Positions 35,551-42,988 of a stretch of DNA of 64,000 bases are shown here, one piece after another. Source of the stretch: Clostridium homopropionicum DSM 5847 (GTDB lineage: Bacteria > Bacillota > Clostridia > Clostridiales > Clostridiaceae); assembly GCF_001263795.1 (NCBI RefSeq), contig NZ_LHUR01000036.1:62001-126000 (forward strand), read 5' to 3'. The notes beneath the pieces were generated by a model, which was not told the DNA's origin, did no database searches, and saw only the letters and a program-made list of their open reading frames with translations. Position 1 is the stretch's first letter, and each line of letters opens with the position of its first letter. The position numbers and the translations under genes were made by a program.

Positions 35551-36273
35551 TTATTTTTTTCTTAAAATCATCAAGAAATATCCTGGTCTACATAGTGAAA
35601 GTATCTGTTGAAAATTTCCACAAGATGAAGATGTACTACAAGTTGCTATTCCCCAAAACCTAGACATAGAACCATATTTAAATATTATTTTTACCATGAG
35701 GCTTTTTAGAAGCTCTGTACACTCTTCAAAATAAACCATTTCAAATCCTGAGTTTAAAGCAAAATTTTTCAGTTTCTCAATATTTAATAAACCTCTCATA
35801 CAGCTATTAATGTTGCTTTCCTGTAATTCATCTACATATTCTGGTCTTCTTGCATATACATCTGAAATTATAAAAAATCCTTCTGATTTCAATACCCTTT
35901 CAGCTTCTAACACTACCTTCTTCCAATCATCCATAAGAGACATAGTACATTCAGCAAAAACACCACTAAAGAAGGATTCTTCAAAAGAGAGTTCTTCACC
36001 TTTTCCCTGGCTTATTTTAATATTCTCATATTTACTTTTACCAAGTTCTAATAGTTTCTCTGATGGGTCAATTCCAAAGGAATCATAATTATAAACTTTA
36101 TTTAGTCTATTAACCGTTTCTCCAATTCCACAGCCAATGTCTAGAATCTTGTCCTTTTGTTTAAAATTACAAACTTTAATTGCTTTATCCGTAAGAAGAA
36201 AGCCTCCTGGCCTTAAGGTATCCCCTGTTACCTTTCGCATATCTCCATTTTCGTAAACATTACAACTTTTCAT
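35551..36273 (-). CDS. SAM-dependent methyltransferase of Mop cluster
   Basis: The 240-residue protein has a class I methyltransferase motif ILDIGCGIGETVNRL (motif I, about residues 45-59) followed by FGIDPSEKLLELGK, and an unusual Cys-rich tail (ATCSTSSSCGNFQQILSLCRPGYF). It methylates a substrate not evident from sequence. The start overlaps the end of the CxxC protein gene by four bases. It resembles the methyltransferase type next to mop in Desulfovibrio. Confidence 0.85.
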   Translation of the reverse strand: MKSCNVYENGDMRKVTGDTLRPGGFLLTDKAIKVCNFKQKDKILDIGCGIGETVNRLNKVYNYDSFGIDPSEKLLELGKSKYENIKISQGKGEELSFEESFFSGVFAECTMSLMDDWKKVVLEAERVLKSEGFFIISDVYARRPEYVDELQESNINSCMRGLLNIEKLKNFALNSGFEMVYFEECTELLKSLMVKIIFKYGSMSRFWGIATCSTSSSCGNFQQILSLCRPGYFLMILRKK

Positions 36274-36476
36274 TTGTCCTCCAAACTCTTCTCAACTTCA
36301 AGCATTTTTCCTTCAGCAAGTTCTTCTGTAATAAGGACATTTTTGCAGGTGGGGCATTCTAATAGTTCAATTTCAAAATTTCCTCCAAGATATACAGCCT
36401 TTACAGGTCCTTCTTTTAGCGGTCCTCCACACTTCGAACAAAACCATTCACATTTTGAATTTTTATCCTGCTCCAT
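36270..36476 (-). CDS. Small CxxC redox protein of Mop cluster
   Basis: The start is the ATG at 36476, after GGGGGTG, giving 68 residues; the longer frame reading has no ribosome site. The protein has two CxxC pairs (CSKCGGPL and CPTCKNVL), a zinc-ribbon or rubredoxin-like fold. It could be a metal-binding redox carrier or a scaffold for the methyltransferase. It begins at the stop of the large oxidoreductase gene. Confidence 0.75.
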   Translation of the reverse strand: MEQDKNSKCEWFCSKCGGPLKEGPVKAVYLGGNFEIELLECPTCKNVLITEELAEGKMLEVEKSLEDK

Positions 36477-36477
36477 A

Positions 36478-38748
36478 TTACACCCCCGCAACATCCATTC
36501 TATGGCTATATGCATTAATTATTTTATAACCCTCTTCTGTCTTTTCATATTCTACCCAAAAGGTTATATTGATAACTCTATTAAATGCTAAAATATGGCT
36601 ATTATTTGGATTATAGAAGCTATTTTTAGTTTTTTCAGCATTATATATTACTCCTTTTATATCGCTGTCTAAAATAAGCTGTTCTTCCATTTTATCTCGT
36701 AGATTTTGGTCTAAAATTATTTTTATATCATCATGTTCACTATTTATTTCCATTTTTTCACCCCATAAGGTCTCAAGCATGTATTTTTTCATCCTAAGAC
36801 GATTTACACGTCTTTCAGACAAGGTTGGTACATTCATTTCAGAAATTTCATTCTTATCATTTCCAAATAAAATGTCTAAAATATGATAAGATTTCTTACC
36901 ATTTAAAACAAATAAGTCTCTGCACATTGCACAATATACAAGGAAATCATTTTCGCTGTCCTTTATTCTATCCTTGGAGACCTCTCTTGAAAACTGCTTG
37001 TTTGAAAAGAATACATTTCCCCCAAATCCGCAGCATTTAGTTGTTTCCTTTGTATAATGTGGTTCTTCTATTTTATAATCTAAATTTTCAGCAATTTTTC
37101 TGATACTCTCATGGATTTCCTTTTCTTCTCTTGTTGTACAGGCATCATGAACCATTAAGGTTTTTCCATTCCCTCTTTTAGCCTCTTCTGGAATTCCTTC
37201 TTCAAGGAAGATTTCCCACAGAGACCTTATTCTACTGTTTTTAAGTCCCTTACTAAAATTATTAAAACATGTTGAGCAAGCTGTTATTACAATTGGATTT
37301 CCCATCTTTTCAAGGTTTTCCTGGATTTTTCCCATAGTAGAATCAAACAATTCCTTTTGTCCTGCCCAATCAGCTGGTGCACCACAGCAGCCTAAATATA
37401 ATCCTACACTGCCAGGAAGTTTCTCAGTTAAATAAACATAGGTTTTAACAACCTCTTCTGAGTAGCTGGCACTTAATTGACATCCTGGGAAAAATATATA
37501 GGTACTTTTATCATGATTCGATTCATGCTTAACAAGTTCAAAATATTCGCTATTTGTAAATTTCATGTCCTTCAAAGCAAAATCATGAGCTGATAATGGC
37601 ATCTTACCCTTTTCTACCATACTCTGTCTTGTTTCTTTAATAATATCCGCCATATTAATGGAAGATGGGCAAACGGAGCCGCAAAGTCCACACATAGTAC
37701 AAGAGTTTATTGTCTTGTTTGCATAATGGTTACCAAGAATAATTCTTTCATTTTGGTTTATTGTTCTAATATAAGCTTTAGGGTCAAGCTTTACTGTTTG
37801 AAGGTGCTTGCAGGCTTTTACACATTTATGGCATTCACACTGTATACACCTTGAAGCCTCAGCTACTGCTTCTTCTTTTGAATAAACCCTGGAATGCTTT
37901 ATTCTATGCGGTTTTTCTATATAATCATAGCTCATTAAGAGTTTGCTTTCATATGGACCCTCATTTGTTCTAAGTGCAGTTAAGGATTTTTCATTTACAA
38001 ATCTATCTATTGATACTGCTGCACACCTTCCTGTAAAAACTGATTGAATTATAGAATTACATTTGCTAATTATCTTACCGCCAACAAAAATATTTTCCCT
38101 TTCAGTCTGGAGAGTTGCTGGATCAACATTGAATTCTCTACTCCAATTACCTGTTCCAATATATATTGCTCCAAATTCATTAGAAATATTATCTAAATCT
38201 TCCTCAGTTATTGGATTACTTAATCTTATTTCAATTCCTTGCTTTTCTAGCTCACTTATCTCTTCCTGAATTGTATTTGAATCTAGCTTGTGGTCAGTAA
38301 TATTTAAAAGTGATCCTCCTGCAGTAGCTTCTTTTTCAAAAATAACAACCTTATATCCCTTTTGATTTAGATCAAAAGCACAGGTTAGTCCGCTTATTCC
38401 GCCACCAATAACTGCTATCTTCTTGTTATTTTTAGGTATTGGAAGTACTTTAATCTTTGCTTTTTTTCCATAGGTAACAACTGCTCTTTCAAGCTCATGA
38501 ATAGCTATTGCCTCCCCATCCTTTGAAATTACGCAGTGTTTCTCACAAGGGTGATCACATATCATTCCAATTAAATTAACTAGAGGAATCCTTTTTTTAA
38601 TTATTCTATATGCTTCTTCAAAGTTTTCTTTTTTAACTTCTCCTATAAATGCCTTTACATCTACGTGTATCGGACATTCAGTGATACAGGCTGGAGGATT
38701 ATCATTTATACACTTATCCTGAATTGAAAGAAGTTTTTCTAGATCCAT
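36478..38748 (-). CDS. Pyridine-nucleotide/Fe-S/CCG-domain oxidoreductase fusion of Mop cluster
   Basis: The 756-residue protein is a chain of electron-transfer modules: an N-terminal GltD-type Fe-S part (CITECPIHVDVKAF and MICDHPCEKHCV), an FAD/NAD(P) Rossmann fold (IAVIGGGISGLTCAFDL), a ferredoxin segment (CIQCECHKCVKACK and CTMCGLCGSVCPSS) and a GlpC/HdrD-like pair of CCG domains (LGCCGAPADW; CCGFGGNVFF). It is probably the electron partner of the Mop-type oxidoreductase encoded just upstream, passing electrons to a pyridine nucleotide or to a membrane or heterodisulphide-type acceptor. It is the first gene of the nine-gene block after the hairpin. Confidence 0.87.
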   Translation of the reverse strand: MDLEKLLSIQDKCINDNPPACITECPIHVDVKAFIGEVKKENFEEAYRIIKKRIPLVNLIGMICDHPCEKHCVISKDGEAIAIHELERAVVTYGKKAKIKVLPIPKNNKKIAVIGGGISGLTCAFDLNQKGYKVVIFEKEATAGGSLLNITDHKLDSNTIQEEISELEKQGIEIRLSNPITEEDLDNISNEFGAIYIGTGNWSREFNVDPATLQTERENIFVGGKIISKCNSIIQSVFTGRCAAVSIDRFVNEKSLTALRTNEGPYESKLLMSYDYIEKPHRIKHSRVYSKEEAVAEASRCIQCECHKCVKACKHLQTVKLDPKAYIRTINQNERIILGNHYANKTINSCTMCGLCGSVCPSSINMADIIKETRQSMVEKGKMPLSAHDFALKDMKFTNSEYFELVKHESNHDKSTYIFFPGCQLSASYSEEVVKTYVYLTEKLPGSVGLYLGCCGAPADWAGQKELFDSTMGKIQENLEKMGNPIVITACSTCFNNFSKGLKNSRIRSLWEIFLEEGIPEEAKRGNGKTLMVHDACTTREEKEIHESIRKIAENLDYKIEEPHYTKETTKCCGFGGNVFFSNKQFSREVSKDRIKDSENDFLVYCAMCRDLFVLNGKKSYHILDILFGNDKNEISEMNVPTLSERRVNRLRMKKYMLETLWGEKMEINSEHDDIKIILDQNLRDKMEEQLILDSDIKGVIYNAEKTKNSFYNPNNSHILAFNRVINITFWVEYEKTEEGYKIINAYSHRMDVAGV

Positions 38749-38774
38749 ATATTCTCCTCCTTTTGTTTTAATAA

Positions 38775-38813
38775 GAAACCTAAAATGAATATATATGTTT
38801 CATTTTAGGTTTC
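38775..38813 (-). terminator. 15-bp perfect hairpin between mop and accessory operon
   Basis: GAAACCTAAAATGAA (38775-38789) and TTCATTTTAGGTTTC (38799-38813) form a perfect 15-pair stem with a 9-base loop in the 101-base gap. The T run after it on the minus strand is poor (TTATTAAAAC), so it may be a partial terminator, a processing site or an RNA-stability element setting a different level for mop and the accessory genes. Confidence 0.6.
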
Positions 38814-38849
38814 AATTTTATTTGAACATAAATTTTAAGACATTAATTC

Positions 38850-41579
38850 TTATTTGTTTAACATTTTAAGTCCTTCTAAAACTTTCTCAGGATATGCAGG
38901 AAGTTTAGTAATCCTTACTCTACAAGCATCATATATTGCATTTATAATAGCTGCATGAGGAGCAGAAAGAGGCATCTCTCCAGCACCTGCTGCACCATAA
39001 GGTCCAAGTGGTCTTGGAGTTTCTTGATATAGTAAAGTGATATCGTCAGTTACATCCTTAATCTGTGGTATACCGCATTTAGTAAGTGTAGTATGCTTCT
39101 TCAAATCTTCAAAGTCTTCATAAAGTGCAAGACCTATTCCTTGAACAAGGCCACCTAAGATTTGTCCGTCTACTACAAGTCTGTTAATTATAGTTCCTAC
39201 ATCAGAAACAATTGTAAGCTTAGTTACTTTAGTTTTTCCAGTTTTTAAATCAACTTCTACTTCAGCAAGTAAAACTCCATACATATAAACTGGGAATGGA
39301 TTTCCCTGTCCTGTTTCAACATTACAGTCAGTACATGGTGCTGTCCATTTGCCATCATATTTAAGAGGTTTATTTTCAGCTACCATTTCTTCATAGGTTC
39401 TATAAGTTCCGTCCTCTTTCTTCATAGCATCTAATAGGTTTTCACAGGCTACTCTTGTAGCATTTCCAGTAAGAACATTTGATCTACTTCCACCCGCAGG
39501 ACCACTGTTAGGAGTAAAGTTCATATCATTTAGAATTAATTTTATATCTTCAGGTTTGTAACCTGCTTTTCTTAAGGTTTCATGTGCCATAGCAAGAGAT
39601 CCCATATCAGCACCTTGTCCATGATCTTCCCATGAGTTTCCTATGGTCACGCCATCTTTAGTAATTTCTGCCCAAGCTTCTGATGAATCAGCACCATCAA
39701 GTCCGCAGCCATATATAAGAAGTGATATACCTGCACCATGTTTTACATCTTCACTTGTTTTATTAAAGCTTGCTGCATCTACCTTAGCTTTTTCATAATA
39801 TGGTTTTATTTTATCTAGTAAGCCTTCAAGACAATATACATCTGGCTTACATCCATTAGGAGTTACATCTCCCTCTTGATAAATATTTTTATATCTGAAT
39901 TCAAGAGGATCCATCCCAATTTTAGCAGCCATTTCATCTACTAAAACTTCTGATGCAAATAAGCTTTGTGGAGACCCATATCCTCTAAATGCGGAACCCC
40001 ATGCATGATTTGTAGCAACAGTTCTTCCTGCTCCTCTTATATTGTCAATTCTATATCCAGCCCCCATGAATTGTGATCCTCTCATAGTAACTAGGTCACC
40101 AAATTCGCAGTATGGTCCATGATCAACTGACCAATCTGTTTCTAAAGCTTGAATCTTGCCATCTTTATCAGCACCCATCTTAAGATGCATAAAGAATGGT
40201 GATCTCTTTCCAGTATATGTGATTTGTTGGAACATATTAAACTCAAGGTAAACTGGCTTTCCTGTATCAAGGGCAGCAACACCAAGTAATGCTTCAATAG
40301 TTGGACTAAATTTATATCCAAAAGTACCACCAGTTGGATTCTGAACAATGGCAATTTTATCTACAGGTAATCCTACACCATCAGCTATCATTAAAGCATG
40401 GAAATGAAGAGCAACGCTTTTTGAATGAATTATAAGCTTACCATTTTCATCTAAATACGCAAATCCAACATCTGGCTCAATAGGAAGATGAGGTTGTCTA
40501 CCTACATAAAAATCATCTTCTACCACATATTCAAGCTTTTCCATTAATGGTTCTGTATCTTCCCCTTTTACAACCTTTGTTTCAAAATATATATTAGGTG
40601 TACCAGGGTGGATTTCTATTGCATCTTCAGCCATAGCTGCAGGAGCACTCATATATGCAGGAAGTTCTTCAATCTCAACTACAACCTTTTTAGCTGCTTC
40701 TTCTGCATTTCTTGGAGTATCAGCAAGTACCATAGCAATGGCATCACCAAATTGGAATATTTTTTTATCGTTCAATATTGGTCTTTCAAGTCCATCACCT
40801 TTGTTAGATGGGAATGCTAAACCATTTATTCTATTAGTTCCTTTTACGTCCTTATAAGTTAAAACTCTATATACACCTGGCATTTTTTCTGCTTCTGATG
40901 TATCAATTGATATTATATTGGCATGTGAAACTGTTGCTTGAACAAGTTTTATGTGTAGTGTATTCTCTGGAAGTCTTAATCCTAAATCTGCTCCAAATTC
41001 CCATGTTCCTGTTACCTTTGCACAGGCACTTGGTCTTATGGTTTTTGTTCCTAATATACTTGCTCCTTCAGGAAGTTTTACCCATAGGTCTTCTTTTTTG
41101 ATTTCGCCCCTGATAAGTCTTGCAGCCTCCATTACAGCATCCACTAGTGGTTGATAGCCTGTACATCTACAGACATTTCTATTAGCTTGGAACCATTGTC
41201 TTACTTCTTCTCTAGTAGGATTAGTGTTCTTATCTAAAAGAGCTTTGGCAGTAACTATAAAACCTGGAGTACAGAAACCGCATTGTGCAGCACCATGAAC
41301 CATCCAAGCAATTTGAAGAGGATGAAGATTGTCTTTAGTACCAAGTCCTTCAACTGTTAAAATTTCTGCACCATCTGGTACCCTTTTCATTCTTGTTATA
41401 CATGACTTAACAACTTTACCATTCATAATTACATTACAAGCTCCACATTCACCTTTGCCGCAGCCTACCTTAGTACCTGTAAGAAATAACTGTTTTCTTA
41501 GTACATCCGCAAGAGATACTTCAGGATCACAAACAATTGATTTTTCATTAGAGTTTATATTTAGAACTAACTTTAACAT
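38850..41579 (-). CDS. mop: Mop-type molybdenum aldehyde oxidoreductase
   Basis: The 909-residue protein aligns along its whole length with the Desulfovibrio gigas aldehyde oxidoreductase (about 907 residues) as I remember it. The N-terminal 2Fe-2S domain (VGCGKGECGACNVIMNGKV; Cys about 40-60) and second 2Fe-2S domain (CGFCTPGF, NVCRCTGY; about 100-140) precede the molybdopterin domain (KVTGTWEFGADLG, AYMSAPAAMAEDAIEIHPGTPN, RQPHLPIEPDVGFA, GSAFRGYGSPQS). The active-site Glu lies in GAAGAGEMPL near the C terminus. It oxidises aldehydes to acids or hydroxylates a heterocycle with water as O donor. No separate FAD subunit is present, as in D. gigas. The neighbour 41682 and the accessory genes fit this client. 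Confidence 0.93.
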   Translation of the reverse strand: MLKLVLNINSNEKSIVCDPEVSLADVLRKQLFLTGTKVGCGKGECGACNVIMNGKVVKSCITRMKRVPDGAEILTVEGLGTKDNLHPLQIAWMVHGAAQCGFCTPGFIVTAKALLDKNTNPTREEVRQWFQANRNVCRCTGYQPLVDAVMEAARLIRGEIKKEDLWVKLPEGASILGTKTIRPSACAKVTGTWEFGADLGLRLPENTLHIKLVQATVSHANIISIDTSEAEKMPGVYRVLTYKDVKGTNRINGLAFPSNKGDGLERPILNDKKIFQFGDAIAMVLADTPRNAEEAAKKVVVEIEELPAYMSAPAAMAEDAIEIHPGTPNIYFETKVVKGEDTEPLMEKLEYVVEDDFYVGRQPHLPIEPDVGFAYLDENGKLIIHSKSVALHFHALMIADGVGLPVDKIAIVQNPTGGTFGYKFSPTIEALLGVAALDTGKPVYLEFNMFQQITYTGKRSPFFMHLKMGADKDGKIQALETDWSVDHGPYCEFGDLVTMRGSQFMGAGYRIDNIRGAGRTVATNHAWGSAFRGYGSPQSLFASEVLVDEMAAKIGMDPLEFRYKNIYQEGDVTPNGCKPDVYCLEGLLDKIKPYYEKAKVDAASFNKTSEDVKHGAGISLLIYGCGLDGADSSEAWAEITKDGVTIGNSWEDHGQGADMGSLAMAHETLRKAGYKPEDIKLILNDMNFTPNSGPAGGSRSNVLTGNATRVACENLLDAMKKEDGTYRTYEEMVAENKPLKYDGKWTAPCTDCNVETGQGNPFPVYMYGVLLAEVEVDLKTGKTKVTKLTIVSDVGTIINRLVVDGQILGGLVQGIGLALYEDFEDLKKHTTLTKCGIPQIKDVTDDITLLYQETPRPLGPYGAAGAGEMPLSAPHAAIINAIYDACRVRITKLPAYPEKVLEGLKMLNK

Positions 41580-41681
41580 TTTAACTCCCCTTTCGTTTGT
41601 TTAACTTTGTTTACTGAACTTTGCACTACAGAAATTATCACTTTTGATTATTTGCTTTCTAAAAGTGAGAGGAAAATAGTA

Positions 41682-42701
41682 TTACTTACCAAAACCACAT
41701 TTTGGAAAAGTACATACAGGGCAATTAAGACACAAACCTCCATGTCCCAATTTTTTTATATCTTCCTTTTTAATAACTTCACCAGTTAAAATTCTAGGCA
41801 AGACAAGATCAAATATTGTTACATCATGATACATAACACATCCAGGAAGCCCCAAAATAGGTATGTTATTTTTATAAGCTATTAAAAACATTGAACCTGG
41901 TAATACAGGTGCTCCATAAGATATTATATTTGCACCTGATTCTTTTACACTAGCAGGAGTAACATCATCAGGATCTACTGACATTCCGCCAGTAATAATA
42001 ATCATTTCTGCGCCATTTTGGAGCAAATCATCTATAGCATCAACAATCATAGGAATGCTATCTGTAGCAAATATCTGCTTAATAACTTCACTACCAACCT
42101 GAACAAGCTTTTGTTTAATAACAGGTCCAAATTTGTCTTCAATTCTCCCACTGTATACCTCACTGCCTGTTGTAATGATACCTGCTCTAACCCTCTTCAA
42201 ATTATCAATCCAAATAATAGGTCCACTTTGTTTACATATTTCTTCAATATTCTGAATCTTTTCTTCATCAATTATAAGTGGTATTATTCTTGTTCCTGCA
42301 ACTGTGCTTCCTTCATCAACAATAATATTCTTATTTAAAGTAGCAACAATTGCTTCGTCTGTACTATTTATTTTTTCTAGAGCTTCAGTATTTATTCTCA
42401 GCAAACCTTTACAAGCAGCTTTAAGGCTTACCTTCCCTTCATTAGGTTCAGTAAGATATATTCCTTTACCAGTTACTGCTTTTGCTATCCTCTCTCCTGC
42501 CTCATTTTCATGAAGCATTTCATCATTTACTTCCCAAACATAAATGTTTCTTTTTCCAATATTAAGTAACCTAGGTATATCCTCTTCCTTAATAATATGG
42601 CCTTTTTTAAATGCAACACCTTTGAATTTACCTGGAATGATTTCAGTTATATCATGACATAACATCATTCCCACTGCCTTTTCAACTGGAACAGCAATCA
42701 T
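41682..42701 (-). CDS. MoeA-like molybdopterin-binding protein with Cys-rich tail
   Basis: The start is the ATG at 42701, seven bases after GGGAGG; two upstream in-frame codons are less suited. The roughly 339-residue protein has the MoCF/MoeA-MogA fold in its second half (AGIITTGSEVYSGRIEDKFGP; MIIITGGMSVDPDDVTP) with GLPGCVMYHDVTIFD. It differs from MoeA by a C-terminal extension with CLNCPVCTFPKCG, which could bind a metal or a 4Fe-4S cluster. It probably delivers or modifies the molybdenum cofactor for Mop. It is first in the sigma-54-controlled operon. Confidence 0.8.
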   Translation of the reverse strand: MIAVPVEKAVGMMLCHDITEIIPGKFKGVAFKKGHIIKEEDIPRLLNIGKRNIYVWEVNDEMLHENEAGERIAKAVTGKGIYLTEPNEGKVSLKAACKGLLRINTEALEKINSTDEAIVATLNKNIIVDEGSTVAGTRIIPLIIDEEKIQNIEEICKQSGPIIWIDNLKRVRAGIITTGSEVYSGRIEDKFGPVIKQKLVQVGSEVIKQIFATDSIPMIVDAIDDLLQNGAEMIIITGGMSVDPDDVTPASVKESGANIISYGAPVLPGSMFLIAYKNNIPILGLPGCVMYHDVTIFDLVLPRILTGEVIKKEDIKKLGHGGLCLNCPVCTFPKCGFGK

Positions 42702-42791
42702 TCTCATTCCTCCCACCGTCATTAAAACTAGAAGACATAATTAATCGTTTGCGATAATTTATCCATTATTAATACAACTATAGAAAAAAAC

Positions 42792-42821
42792 CTCCTTATA
42801 TTTGTTTTTAAATATAAGGAG
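42792..42821 (-). terminator. Terminator of sigma-54 activator gene
   Basis: CTCCTTATATTT and AAATATAAGGAG form a perfect 12-bp stem with a 6-base loop (42804-42809). On the minus strand TTTTTTT (A 42784-42790 on the plus strand) follows a GG after the stem. It ends the activator gene transcript and lies before the MoeA-like gene. Confidence 0.85.
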
Positions 42822-42835
42822 CATATTTTGTGCCA
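42821..42835 (-). promoter_or_regulatory. Sigma-54 (-24/-12) promoter of moeA-like/mop operon
   Basis: On the minus strand TGGCAC (42835-42830), five bases, then ATGC (42824-42821) match TGGCAC-N5-TTGC with the required 12-base spacing between GG and GC. The predicted start point is near 42809, inside the loop of the adjoining terminator hairpin. A sigma-54 activator gene is directly upstream. Confidence 0.75.
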
Positions 42836-42918
42836 AAATTAATATCCTACTTCAAATGGCAGTGTTGCTTAAGAGGAGTTCTATTTATAATGTTAAGTAA
42901 TTTTTCCCTTTTAAAAAT

Positions 42919-42988
42919 ACGTTCTGTTTCGATACGTTTTTCACTCTAAACCCCGTTCTATTTCAGAACTGCGTTCTATTATAGAACG
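42919..42988. promoter_or_regulatory. Candidate upstream activator sites
   Basis: Two inverted repeats, GTTCTATTTCAGAAC (42955-42969) and CGTTCTATTATAGAACG (42972-42988), and a weaker relative GTTCTGTTTCGATAC (42921-42935) share GTTCT...AGAAC. They lie about 90-150 bases upstream of the sigma-54 promoter, the normal distance for enhancer sites of activators of this class. The two best are inside the last codons of the activator gene. Confidence 0.6.
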
